The notes under the pieces were generated by a model, which was given only the letters and a program-made list of their open reading frames with translations, did not search any database and was not told where the DNA came from. The translations under genes and the position numbers were made by a program. Positions 28,698-36,898 of a stretch of 58,273 bases of DNA are shown here, one piece after another. Origin of the DNA: Methanothrix sp. (lineage in GTDB: Archaea > Halobacteriota > Methanosarcinia > Methanotrichales > Methanotrichaceae); NCBI GenBank assembly GCA_017994055.1, contig JAGOLL010000005.1:1-58273 (forward strand), written 5' to 3'. Position 1 is the stretch's first letter. Every line of letters begins with the position of its first letter.

Positions 28698-28904
28698 CTA
28701 TTCATAATCATGGAACAGCTGAGCATCCTCCAGCTGCATGGTCCGCTCTTCCGCCAGAGATTCCAGGCAGCCAGCTATGGCCTCTTTGATGTTCTCCAGG
28801 GCTTCATCCATGCTGCCAACCTGGGAGTGGCATCCGAGGAGTGCCGGGCAGCTTACAATGTAGCCGCCCTCTTCAGCTTCCTGAAGGACGACTTTGAAAT
28901 TCAT
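28698..28904 (-). CDS. HicB-like protein, copy 2
   Basis: A 68-residue twin of the gene at 28308: MNFKVVLQEAEEGGYIVSCP, ALLGCHSQVGSMDEALENIK, EAIAGCLESLAEERT. The conserved GCH and the aligned helix suggest a normal HicB fold; no DNA-binding extension is present. It begins just 4 bases after the stop of the YwgA-like gene at 28908, so it is probably part of that transcript (HD gene, YwgA-like gene, HicB-like gene). No HicA toxin is visible nearby. Function as an antitoxin is inferred from family only. Confidence 0.8.
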   Translation of the reverse strand: MNFKVVLQEAEEGGYIVSCPALLGCHSQVGSMDEALENIKEAIAGCLESLAEERTMQLEDAQLFHDYE

Positions 28905-28907
28905 GAT

Positions 28908-29462
28908 CTATGGCTCCCTGCATAAGCCTTTTTCAGCAGCCTCTTTTATCATTGCATCAACGCTTTCCAGAGCTTTTTCGGCCTGGTCCATCTTGATATG
29001 AGGCTTCAGCACTGTAATCATGTTTGCTCGTGAATTTTCTGAATCGTTTTCATTAAGGGTAACGTAAAGGGCAGTGGCCTGACGCTCCAGTTCTGCAACG
29101 CCCATCTTTCCAATCTTCTCGGCTACGAACTGCACTTTTTTGGCATATCTCTCTAGCGTCTTAGGGTATTGATTCAGGAAATCTTGGCTTGTTCTTGTAG
29201 GCAGAAGGCTTGGTCCGTAGGGCGGATGCGATTGATACTCAAGCAAGCTATCCGCCCGCATTGCAGTAATTGCATCGGTCAGATCGAATGAGTAAGGCCC
29301 ATGCTTGTAGAGGATAAACTCTAGATTCATCGGGACGTTCAGCAGCTCTTGCAAGAAGTACGCGGACTTCTGGACGTGAGTTTCGCCGCACCAACTGCCC
29401 TTTGCTCGCATCTCATTCATCAGCGAGAGCAAAACTGCGTCTCGTTGCATCCTTTTCAGCAT
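28908..29462 (-). CDS. YwgA-like / DUF4065-like protein paired with HD enzyme
   Basis: A 184-residue protein whose N-terminal part (VQKSAYFLQELL, then LEFILYKHGPYSFDLTDAI) resembles the YwgA family and, more distantly, the Panacea/SocA (DUF4065) domain used by many antitoxins; the K.xYF...YGPYS pattern is the shared feature. The rest is helical. Its start overlaps the stop of the upstream HD phosphohydrolase gene, giving translational coupling. In Bacillus subtilis a ywgA gene lies, as I recall, beside ywfO, which encodes a related HD protein, so the pairing may be old and functional. A role as regulator or antitoxin of the HD enzyme is inference. The product is of full expected length. Confidence 0.6.
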   Translation of the reverse strand: MLKRMQRDAVLLSLMNEMRAKGSWCGETHVQKSAYFLQELLNVPMNLEFILYKHGPYSFDLTDAITAMRADSLLEYQSHPPYGPSLLPTRTSQDFLNQYPKTLERYAKKVQFVAEKIGKMGVAELERQATALYVTLNENDSENSRANMITVLKPHIKMDQAEKALESVDAMIKEAAEKGLCREP

Positions 29463-30763
29463 TTTTCTTCCCCCTCTTTTAAAGCTATAATCCTCTTTAG
29501 ATTCTTGTCACGCCATTTCTCAGCTCTTTTCCTGCACTCTGGGCTTATATAAACATAATCAATTGCTATCAATGGCACTTTTTCTAACGTATCCGACTCG
29601 ATGAGGGAGGAAAAAATGCGATCATCTCTGGATAGCACTGGAAAGTTTAGACCGCTTCCCCTCTGTATGTAGTAGTCGTGTCTGACTTCGGAATCACCAA
29701 ATTCACTGCATGCAGCCTCAAAGACAGCTTTGCCAGCTTCACGGTTTAATTCAAGATCCTCCCGAGTCCTCTGGTAGAGCAGCCTGAAATGCCCTCTTTT
29801 GGCGATGCGAAGAGCTGGATCATGGCCTGGATGATCTTTATCACGAACCGCCTTGAAAAGCTCAGATTGCACATCATTGTCTGTGATCAGAAGTAAGTCC
29901 TCTATCGATGTGGTAAACATGCCATTAGGCAGCCATTTATTCAGAAAATCTTTGAGATGAATGTCATAAATACGGCGAACATGGTGGCAATAGACCTGCG
30001 AGAACATGAAGTACCTGGCCAAGAGCAACGCCTCTGCAGAATGCAAACCACCCACTTCTATGCCTAAACCCAGTTCCTGAGATCCAAGATTATCATCTAA
30101 AGCTTTGGGCAGGATGCGAAGTGTATCGATCAATCTGTAGTGGTCGAAGCGTCCGTAGGCAACGCCTATGTGATGAGAGTCCCTTAGCAGGTAGTCCATC
30201 CGGTCTACTCCAAAGGCATCACCGGTTATTATCTCAGAGAGGATGGCCTCCCAATCGTCGAATCTGCTCTCTTTGTAATGCTCTGGACCTACGGCAAGCT
30301 TGGCCACATCTTCGCAGTTTAATTTCATCCTGCCCCAAATCCTCTTCATCTCATCGCTGCGGATCAACTCCACGGTAAAGCGCTCGTGGTCCCATCCATC
30401 CGGCAGAAGCTCATTCTCTGCAGCATGAGAGAAAGGAAGGTGACCTAGATCATGGCATAGGGCTGCCATACGCAATGTTCTTCTCCAATATTGAAGGAGA
30501 TCCCTGGGAATTATCTCTTTGACAGATCCGTCGAGGATATTATCCGCGTTTGTTACGACGTCAAAAACCCTGCTGGCAAGCTCCATGACTCCTAAGGAGT
30601 GCTCAAACCGACGGTGAGTCGCACCAGGATAAAGCAAATAGGTCAAAGCGAGCTGATGGATATGCCTGAGCCTCTGAAAAGGAGCGCTATCCAGAAGCTG
30701 CATCTCTTCTGGTTTAATCCGGATGAAATTATGGATCGGATCACGAATCTCCTGAGTAGACAT
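29456..30763 (-). CDS. HD-domain phosphohydrolase, dNTPase-like (YwfO/SAMHD1 type)
   Basis: A 435-residue HD-superfamily hydrolase. Motifs are EIRDPIHNFI at the start, the first metal histidine in THRRFEHSLGVMELA (near residue 58), the HD pair in AALCHDLGHLPFSHAAENEL (near 110) and the final aspartate region in GDAFGVDRMDYLLRDSHHIG (near 195). This pattern is typical of dNTP triphosphohydrolases of the SAMHD1/YwfO group, which break dNTPs into nucleosides and triphosphate. Either GTG 30781 or ATG 30763 could start it; the ATG gives the usual family N-terminus. It is followed by the overlapping YwgA-like gene. Possible roles are dNTP pool control or phage defence by dNTP depletion. Confidence 0.85.
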   Translation of the reverse strand: MSTQEIRDPIHNFIRIKPEEMQLLDSAPFQRLRHIHQLALTYLLYPGATHRRFEHSLGVMELASRVFDVVTNADNILDGSVKEIIPRDLLQYWRRTLRMAALCHDLGHLPFSHAAENELLPDGWDHERFTVELIRSDEMKRIWGRMKLNCEDVAKLAVGPEHYKESRFDDWEAILSEIITGDAFGVDRMDYLLRDSHHIGVAYGRFDHYRLIDTLRILPKALDDNLGSQELGLGIEVGGLHSAEALLLARYFMFSQVYCHHVRRIYDIHLKDFLNKWLPNGMFTTSIEDLLLITDNDVQSELFKAVRDKDHPGHDPALRIAKRGHFRLLYQRTREDLELNREAGKAVFEAACSEFGDSEVRHDYYIQRGSGLNFPVLSRDDRIFSSLIESDTLEKVPLIAIDYVYISPECRKRAEKWRDKNLKRIIALKEGEEKC

Positions 30764-30890
30764 TGCCTTATCCTGTATCACTATACTTCTTTAATTAGTA
30801 GGCATTTTCATTATTAAAGATCACGCCGCGCTGAGCGAAAGTATTTTTCTTGAGTCAATTCAGAAAATGCATATAATTCGAGCGATTGCT

Positions 30891-30966
30891 CTAAAGCTCC
30901 CCCCGGAAGGCCCGCTCCAGCACCGCCGGCGGGAGCGCATCCAGGGCGGCGGAGGAGGGCGTCGAG
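30891..30966 (-). repeat. HsdS-tail repeat, copy c (internally deleted)
   Basis: Reads ALDALPPAVLERAFRGEL and a stop on the minus strand; the central HQSETAA part has been lost by a short deletion that breaks the upstream frame. It starts within ten bases of the stop of the DUF6516 toxin gene, and lies upstream of the HD gene on the same strand. Confidence 0.75.
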
Positions 30967-30972
30967 CCTCGC

Positions 30973-31311
30973 CTACTCTTTTAGCATCTGCCTGATCTCT
31001 TGCAGGACATCTGCCAAACACATTTCCCTGGACTCCTCTAATTCAGGTACGTGCTTGTGATCCGGAAAAGTGGAAAGATCTCTATGATGGGGCGAGTTGT
31101 CCCATCTTATTCTCAGAGATCCATCCCTGCCCTGCCAGTGATAAGAATAAAAATAGCCATCAAGGGAGCTGTACTCCTTGATATGAAGCAGGCTGTCATC
31201 AATTAGGACTGCCTTGACCTTTAGAAAATAAAAGCTCTCACCGCTCTTGAAGTCCAGGATTTCAAAGCTCTTGATCAGCTCATCCTGGAGCGATTCTAAA
31301 GTCCGTTGCAT
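30973..31311 (-). CDS. DUF6516 (TumE-like) toxin
   Basis: This 112-residue protein has the DUF6516 signature: DDSLLHIKEYSSLDGYFYSY, HWQGRDGSLRIRWDNSPHH and TFPDHKHV. Members pair with a small upstream antitoxin and include the TumE toxin of a type II toxin-antitoxin system. The conserved histidine, arginine and aspartate positions (YHWQ, RWDNSPHH) suggest a nuclease-like site, but the mechanism is not established from this sequence. The gene overlaps the antitoxin by 32 bases. It ends seven bases before an HsdS-tail repeat. Complete and probably functional. Confidence 0.78.
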   Translation of the reverse strand: MQRTLESLQDELIKSFEILDFKSGESFYFLKVKAVLIDDSLLHIKEYSSLDGYFYSYHWQGRDGSLRIRWDNSPHHRDLSTFPDHKHVPELEESREMCLADVLQEIRQMLKE

Positions 31312-31567
31312 CTTCGATCTTCTTGAGCCGCGATTCGAGGTCTTTCAAGCTATCTGCGTAGGCCTTCCACTCGATAAAATCGTCCCAGCGCTCGAAGTCC
31401 TCAGGAAGCTGTTTTAATCTCTCTTCGAATGCTTTGAGGCGGCAGCCGTGCTTCCTCTCAAATGAACTGATCCTCTCTTTCACGGGGGCTATCTGGGAGA
31501 TAAGCTTCAGCTTTTCGAATGCCTTTATATCATCGACTGTGACGACGATGCTTGCATCTTCACCCAT
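31280..31567 (-). CDS. antitoxin-like partner of the DUF6516 toxin
   Basis: A 95-residue, strongly helical and charged protein (ERISSFERKHGCRLKAFEER, then EDFERWDDFIEWKAYADSLK and DLESRLKKIEDATDFRI). Small helical proteins with the FERWDDFIEWKAY segment typically sit just upstream of DUF6516 toxins, so it is presumably the antitoxin. ATG 31567 has no ribosome binding site, but a TATA box (AAAATATATA, 31600-31591 on the minus strand) lies about 25 bases away, which predicts a leaderless transcript. The start and promoter have a duplicated, gene-less twin at 28153. Confidence 0.7.
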   Translation of the reverse strand: MGEDASIVVTVDDIKAFEKLKLISQIAPVKERISSFERKHGCRLKAFEERLKQLPEDFERWDDFIEWKAYADSLKDLESRLKKIEDATDFRIAPG

Positions 31568-31590
31568 CAGACATATTTTAGTGCTCTTAG

Positions 31591-31600
31591 TATATATTTT
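31591..31600 (-). promoter_or_regulatory. TATA box of the DUF6516 toxin-antitoxin pair
   Basis: AAAATATATA on the minus strand, centred about 28 bases before the antitoxin ATG, so that transcription would begin at or next to the start codon. The matching position at 28181-28190 in the duplicated remnant reads AAAATACATG. Confidence 0.55.
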
Positions 31601-31610
31601 CCATCCTGAT

Positions 31611-31706
31611 CTACAGCTCTCCCCGGAAAGCCCTCTCCAGCACCGCCGGCAGGAGCGCCTCCAGGGCGGCGGCGGTCTCCGACTGGTGGCGGCGGAGGGC
31701 GTCGAG
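31611..31706 (-). repeat. HsdS-tail repeat, copy d
   Basis: On the minus strand an intact frame reads DALRRHQSETAAALEA, LLPAVLERAFRGEL, then a stop. An open reading of 63 codons begins upstream at 31802 but its first 30 residues do not look like HsdS. Copy d lies just ahead of the DUF6516 pair, and the 150 bases from here to 31555 match 28141-28292. Confidence 0.78.
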
Positions 31707-31838
31707 CAGGTGATGATGGAATTGCATCAAGATCAAATCTATTATTTTCACGACACATTCGGGAGCGTTCGCTAGGGATCCTTTAAATATAGCTTGATAC
31801 ATAATAGCCTTCGTACTTTTCCAAAGTAGAGGTATTTA

Positions 31839-33845
31839 ATGTTCAAATCCTCAAATGCCTTGAAAATGGCCGAGTATTTGGGCCGGCCTTGTTTAGCTTT
31901 TAGCGTTCATGCCGGATGTGCAGTCGTTGATCCAGCTAATGGACATGAATTATTTGCTATTTTGAATATGAACGAAATCAGTAATATGGAGCTTATTTTG
32001 ATCAATCCTGAGAAAAATAATGGGTGTGTTTTCCATGCTCCTAAAGGACACGGTTCATGGGGAATGATTAAAGTATCAAATGATTGTCTCATCATAGGAA
32101 CCTATTATGACGGAGAATTTGTTATTTTTAATCTAAAAAAAATGAAGTTTATAAAATGTGCAAAATTCCCGGGTGCGGAGTATATAAGGAGTCCAATATT
32201 AGGGAAAGATGGCTTTGTTTATGGAGGCGGTTATCCGACCGGAAGCCTTGCATCGTTGGATCTGAACACTTATGAAGTAAGGGTATTAGGAAGACCTAAT
32301 TTGATAAACGACGATATGCGTTGTTTATCAATTTTGCCAGATGGGCGAATTATTTGTTATTGCTCCGGGAAAGGAGAACCATCTGTATGGCTTTTCGATC
32401 CATTTGATCCCAATTCCACAAATAGATTTCATAATTTAACTGGTGATTTAAAAACTGCTCTGGATGGTGCGATTCGCGGTGTAATATGGAATGACTATTT
32501 TTTGCCAAGGCTTCCAAATGGTGGCATTAAAGCCCTTGAAAGTGTATCTCTTAAAGATATTTGCCCTTTGCCATTCCCCTTGCCGCCAAATGATCGAGGG
32601 GGATATCATATCGATACAACTCTTACTACAAAAGACAGGCTATTCATTCATCAGATTCAAGAGGACATTAATACTGGTTCAGTTTTTCATTTCTTTTATA
32701 GTTATATAAAAGGCGATAAGCACTTGACAGAGATTACTAAGAAAAAGATAGACTTGCATGGCGGGAGAGTATTCGCAAGCAGTAGCAAAGGAGAAATTCT
32801 AGGCATTCGAGGACAGGACTATTTTTTGATTAAACCGGGCGATGAAACCCTTAATATTGTGCCTATACCGACGAAATGCAGTCCAAGAGAGATACTCTTC
32901 CTTAAAGCAGATCCTGACCGATGTCTATGGGGCGGGCCGCGATTTGGCCAGACATTATTCAGGATGAATCCGCACACCCGAGATTTTGTCAACTACCCCA
33001 TCTTTTGCGATGCTGATGGGGAGATTTATGATATTGCTTTCTATAATGGAAAGATATATGCTGTCGCCTACGCCGGTGGTGATATCATCCAGTACGATCC
33101 CAATCAACCCTGGGATCAATTGGACAGAAAAAATCCGAGGACCATAGCAAGCGTTGGATTGAGCCCAGCAAATTCAGCAAAATGTCATCCAACCAAATCC
33201 TACAACCGCCCGACCGGTGGCATCGTACTTGGTCCAGATTCTAAGCTATATTCAGGCTGGAAAAGCCAATTCGACTCAGGGAGCGCAATAGCAAAGACAG
33301 ATCCAAATACGGGTGAGACCGAAATCATTGAAATCCCTCAGAGTTGGCAGACTATCAGTGGTCTAGCAGTCGATGAAGAACACATTTATTTTACTTCGCT
33401 AGAGACGAATTGGCTTGGCATAATTGATATATATAATAAAAAAATAAAAATCTATATTCCGCTAAGATTAGATAGCTGCGATAGCTTTGGCCCCATAGCA
33501 TTGGACAAAAAAACAAAAAAAATATTGATTGCATCCAGATTGAAATCGTCTAGTTGTGAGCCTATTGTCTTTGACACGCTTACAATGAGATTTAGCAGTA
33601 TTCCTATGCCACCAGAGTCGAATATCAAGAGTCGCACAATTTCAGCTCCTGGTAATGGCAAAGCCTATTATGGCAATGACAAAAAACAAATAATTTCTTT
33701 GGATTTGAAGTGCTTGAAGATAGCCATCCTTGGAGAGCTCCCAGAGAATGCTGATGCAATAGCAGCCGGCAAATCTCTCATCCGACGAAATATTTGGGAT
33801 ATATACGCTTCCTGCCGTGCTGACATTTACAGAATTAAAGGATGA
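31839..33845 (+). CDS. large beta-propeller-like protein, unknown function
   Basis: A 668-residue protein without signal peptide or membrane helix, made of repeating beta-rich blades with motifs such as GKDGFVYGGGYPTGSLASLD, LNTYEVRVLG, LPDGRIICYCSGKGEPSVWL, NGKIYAVAYAGGDIIQYDPN and GPDSKLYSGWKSQ. These xGxIYxGxxxGxxLxxxDxxT patterns are typical of seven-bladed propellers of the lyase or WD/kelch type. The substrate or partner cannot be told. It is AT-rich like the accessory island and convergent with nothing; upstream on the opposite strand is the DUF6516 region. There is no paired enzyme gene. Annotate as a hypothetical propeller protein. Confidence 0.6.
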   Translation: MFKSSNALKMAEYLGRPCLAFSVHAGCAVVDPANGHELFAILNMNEISNMELILINPEKNNGCVFHAPKGHGSWGMIKVSNDCLIIGTYYDGEFVIFNLKKMKFIKCAKFPGAEYIRSPILGKDGFVYGGGYPTGSLASLDLNTYEVRVLGRPNLINDDMRCLSILPDGRIICYCSGKGEPSVWLFDPFDPNSTNRFHNLTGDLKTALDGAIRGVIWNDYFLPRLPNGGIKALESVSLKDICPLPFPLPPNDRGGYHIDTTLTTKDRLFIHQIQEDINTGSVFHFFYSYIKGDKHLTEITKKKIDLHGGRVFASSSKGEILGIRGQDYFLIKPGDETLNIVPIPTKCSPREILFLKADPDRCLWGGPRFGQTLFRMNPHTRDFVNYPIFCDADGEIYDIAFYNGKIYAVAYAGGDIIQYDPNQPWDQLDRKNPRTIASVGLSPANSAKCHPTKSYNRPTGGIVLGPDSKLYSGWKSQFDSGSAIAKTDPNTGETEIIEIPQSWQTISGLAVDEEHIYFTSLETNWLGIIDIYNKKIKIYIPLRLDSCDSFGPIALDKKTKKILIASRLKSSSCEPIVFDTLTMRFSSIPMPPESNIKSRTISAPGNGKAYYGNDKKQIISLDLKCLKIAILGELPENADAIAAGKSLIRRNIWDIYASCRADIYRIKG

Positions 33846-33934
33846 AGGGATCTCAGCAAGAGCAAAAACAAAAATTCCCCCATTAGATTCTTCTACTACC
33901 AGAACGATATAATCCAAGATATTTGGTGGCAGGA

Positions 33935-35041
33935 ATGAAGAGCACAGTCTACTTCGCCGGTATCAGGGCCCGCAGCCCGGAGGACAGCAAGCAAAACAAG
34001 ATCCACAGGCTATTTGACGCCGCCGGATTCTCTAAAGTCATAAAGAAGGGTGACCTGACCGCCATCAAGATCCACTTCGGCGAGCTGGGCAATGACTCCT
34101 ATGTCAGTCCTGTCCTGGTCCGGCCCATAGCGGAGAAGATCCTGGATCAGGGGGCCCGGCCCTTTCTCACAGACACCAATACCCTCTACGGCGGCAGCCG
34201 ATGCAATGCCGCCGTACATTTGCAGACCGCCGAAGAGCACGGCTTCGGCCGCACCGTAGCCGGTGCGCCGGTGATCATCGCCGACGGCTTGCAGGGAGAC
34301 AGCTTCCGGGAGGTGCCCGTTCCGGGAAAGCATTTTAAGAAGGTCAAGATCGCCGGCGAGATCGCCTCCGCTGATAGCATGATTGTGGTCTCCCACTTCA
34401 AGGCTCACCTGCCGGCCGGCTTCGGAGGAGCGGTCAAGAACCTGGGCATGGGCTGCGCTCCGCCTTTGGGCAAGGCCGACCAGCACTCCACCCGCCCCAT
34501 ATTCAATGCTGAGCTGTGCAGCGGCTGCCGCTCCTGCCAGGATGCCTGCCCCAATCAGGCCATAACTGTGGAAAAGAAGATCACGGCCATCGACTACAGT
34601 CATTGCACCGGCTGCGGCAAGTGCCTGCGCCTCTGCCCCACCCATGCCCTGGACTTCGACTGGCTGGTGGAGGTGCCCCCGTTTATGGAGAGGATGACCG
34701 AGTACGCTCTGGGTGCAGCGGCGGGAAAGAAAGGCCGGATGGGCTTCTACAACTTCCTGATCAACATCACCCCCGATTGCGACTGCGTTCCCTGGAGCGA
34801 CTCGGCCATAGTGCCGGACATAGGCATCCTGGCCTGTACCGATCCCGTGGCCATAGATCAGGCCAGCTACGATCTGGTCAACCGCCAGATGGGCCTGGAC
34901 AACACCCTGCTGCAGAAGAACCGCAAGCCGGGAGAGGACAAATTCCTGGGCCTCTGGGAGGGGACCCGGGGCCGGATCCAGCTGGACTATGGAGAGAAGA
35001 TTGGCCTCGGAAGCAGGGACTACCGGCTGGTGGAGATTTGA
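33935..35041 (+). CDS. DUF362 family iron-sulfur protein
   Basis: About 368 residues. The N-terminal DUF362 domain (KKGDLTAIKIHFGELGNDSY, then PFLTDTNTLYGGSRCNA and SHFKAHLPAGFGGAVKNLG) is followed by two 4Fe-4S motifs, CSGCRSCQDACP (near residue 193) and CTGCGKCLRLCP (near 224). The C-terminal part returns to the DUF362 fold (DIGILACTDPVAIDQASYDL). Such proteins are common in methanogens and are thought to be ferredoxin-like redox proteins of unknown partner. ATG 33935 is chosen because GGTGG is well spaced before it; an in-frame TTG lies at 33923. It is followed at 51 bases by a flavodoxin-like gene, suggesting a shared redox role. Confidence 0.85.
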   Translation: MKSTVYFAGIRARSPEDSKQNKIHRLFDAAGFSKVIKKGDLTAIKIHFGELGNDSYVSPVLVRPIAEKILDQGARPFLTDTNTLYGGSRCNAAVHLQTAEEHGFGRTVAGAPVIIADGLQGDSFREVPVPGKHFKKVKIAGEIASADSMIVVSHFKAHLPAGFGGAVKNLGMGCAPPLGKADQHSTRPIFNAELCSGCRSCQDACPNQAITVEKKITAIDYSHCTGCGKCLRLCPTHALDFDWLVEVPPFMERMTEYALGAAAGKKGRMGFYNFLINITPDCDCVPWSDSAIVPDIGILACTDPVAIDQASYDLVNRQMGLDNTLLQKNRKPGEDKFLGLWEGTRGRIQLDYGEKIGLGSRDYRLVEI

Positions 35042-35091
35042 AAATAGAAGATCTGCCGCATAATTGATGGCAAATATGAGGTGACAATTTC

Positions 35092-35661
35092 ATGAAGGTT
35101 GTGGCATTCAACGGCAGCCCCCATCGGGACGGAAATACCGCCGCACTGCTTGGTGTGGTCCTCCGGGAACTGGAGAGCCAGGGCATAGATACAGAGCTGA
35201 TACATCTCAAAGGACCCCTCACCGGGTGCAGGGCATGCTTTCAATGCTTTGAGAGAAAAGACGGCCGCTGCGCCCAGGATAGGGACATGATCAACCTCTG
35301 CATTGAGAAGATGGCGGAAGCGGACGGGATTATCATCGGCTCGCCCACCTACTTCGCAGATCTCACCCCCGAGGCCAAAGCCCTCATCGACCGGGCCGGA
35401 TTCGTGTCCAAGGCCAATGGGGACATGCTCAGGCGCAAGGTGGGTGCGGCGGTTGTGGCGGTGCGACGGGCAGGGGCCATTCACGTCTTCGACTCCATCA
35501 ACCACCTCTTTTTCATCAGCCAGATGATCATGGCCGGGTCCAGCTACTGGAATATCGGGCTGGGCCGAGAGGAGAAGGATGTGGAGAACGATGAAGAGGG
35601 GATGGCAACCATGAAGAGATTGGGAGAGAACATGGCCTGGCTTATCAAGAAAATAAATTAA
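35092..35661 (+). CDS. flavodoxin-like / iron-sulfur flavoprotein
   Basis: A 189-residue NADPH-dependent FMN reductase-like protein. The phosphate-binding loop of FMN is FNGSPHRDGNTAALL near the start; ADGIIIGSPTYFADLTPEAK is the second FMN contact. Cysteines in LTGCRACFQCFERKDGRCAQ resemble the iron-sulfur flavoprotein (Isf) motif of methanogens, in which a compact cysteine cluster binds 4Fe-4S. It may exchange electrons with the DUF362 ferredoxin encoded upstream in the same direction; this is inference. The gene is followed by an A/T-rich convergent end. Confidence 0.85.
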   Translation: MKVVAFNGSPHRDGNTAALLGVVLRELESQGIDTELIHLKGPLTGCRACFQCFERKDGRCAQDRDMINLCIEKMAEADGIIIGSPTYFADLTPEAKALIDRAGFVSKANGDMLRRKVGAAVVAVRRAGAIHVFDSINHLFFISQMIMAGSSYWNIGLGREEKDVENDEEGMATMKRLGENMAWLIKKIN

Positions 35662-35699
35662 AAATATTTTTTTAAAAAAAGAATTCTGAGAAGTTCTCA

Positions 35700-36776
35700 T
35701 TAGGATTTCTTTTCTGTCCGGTCAGAAATGTATGGTTTTATTCTTTCATTATCTCTCAGTTTTTTCAAAAGATTCATCTCGGACTGCGATATTGTTTTGG
35801 CTTTTTCCTTCTTGGTCAATTCATCTTCACGTTGAAGGTCTTTGAAATCCTTATATGTGCTCAATGTATCGCGGAGGAAATCGAGGGCCGCTTTGCCGCT
35901 CTGTCCTTTTCCGGCAAGTTCGGAGGCAAGCTTTGCTGCCTTTTGATCGATCTCTAAATCAACGCCTTCCTCGAATTTCTTATCCAATTCTACTATGGCA
36001 TAACTGAAGTCTTTGAACTCTTCTTTCTTGGCATCTAATATCGTCATATCTTCTCTAAGATACTTCGCTTGCTCCATAGTTACAGGATGGTTAAAGCAAA
36101 CATAATATCCCTGTTGCAGTAGCGTATGGCCGGTATCAGCGCTTGCCGACTCCATGATTATTCTTTCGTCCAATATTCTATCGTGATCCTCGACATGCTC
36201 TGCCAGGTTTCCAATCGTCTTTATCAAAGGCTCAGTAAATGCTGCAAATGGTGTTAATCCAGGAAAGGCAGCAATAGCTCCTTCTGCTAAGCCTTTGATG
36301 GAATCGGAGCCATCAATTAGGCTCTTTAGCGATTCGCCCATATTGCGGAGGGTTACGTCCAGATCATAAACTTGGACCCTTAATGCTAGCCTTTTATTAG
36401 TATCTCTAAAATCCAGTAGGGCCAGAATTATATCATTGAAAAATTCGCCTTGCCAGCCAAGTGGCACATCATCTTGCATAAAATGCATTTTCTGAACTGC
36501 TGGCTCCTTTCCAAATTGATAGGTGCTCAAGATCATCAAGTCATTATCTCCGAAAAAAAGCGCATCCTTGTTTTCTCTTATCATGGCACCGCGGAGTTTT
36601 ACCGTGATCGAATCTCCATCATAAAATCTGGTTGCATCTTCTGGATTTTCGACAATTGTGCTCATATCGGATTTATTTTCAGATTCCTTCAATACACTTA
36701 TGTATTTATTCATGTATCTGAGTTCAGAGGGTCCATTTGAGAAATCCCTAGGTGCGAACAGCCAATTTTTCGACAT
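35700..36776 (-). CDS. unknown 358-residue protein, possible beta-sandwich plus helical tail
   Basis: I do not recognise this protein. The N-terminal 150 residues are rich in beta-type segments (DSITVKLRGAMI, DNDLMILSTYQFG, KRLALRVQVYDLDVTLRN), the centre is predicted helical (GDSIKGLAEG-like and FTEPLIKTIGNLAEHVEDHD), and the C-terminus is strongly charged and coiled-coil-like (KFEEGVDLEIDQKAAKLASE, then TKKEKAKTISQSEMNLLKKL). No signal peptide or membrane helix is seen. ATG 36776 with GGTGA before it is chosen over TTG 36788. It stands alone, convergent with the flavodoxin gene. It is more AT-rich than the redox genes beside it. Confidence 0.6.
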   Translation of the reverse strand: MSKNWLFAPRDFSNGPSELRYMNKYISVLKESENKSDMSTIVENPEDATRFYDGDSITVKLRGAMIRENKDALFFGDNDLMILSTYQFGKEPAVQKMHFMQDDVPLGWQGEFFNDIILALLDFRDTNKRLALRVQVYDLDVTLRNMGESLKSLIDGSDSIKGLAEGAIAAFPGLTPFAAFTEPLIKTIGNLAEHVEDHDRILDERIIMESASADTGHTLLQQGYYVCFNHPVTMEQAKYLREDMTILDAKKEEFKDFSYAIVELDKKFEEGVDLEIDQKAAKLASELAGKGQSGKAALDFLRDTLSTYKDFKDLQREDELTKKEKAKTISQSEMNLLKKLRDNERIKPYISDRTEKKS

Positions 36777-36898
36777 CAAATTCACCAATTAGATATTGTT
36801 TTGTATTAGTTCAAGTAATTTTCTAAGGTATGAAATTCAATGTTTATAATAATTTTAAATCTGCAAAGATTTAAGATCTCTAAATAAAATATACAAGC

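Noticed and set aside
28201..31706. Reading the HsdS-tail repeats as true integron attC sites
   Set aside because: No integron integrase, no core-site consensus, and the shared sequence is well explained as an HsdS C-terminus; kept only as an analogy in the findings.
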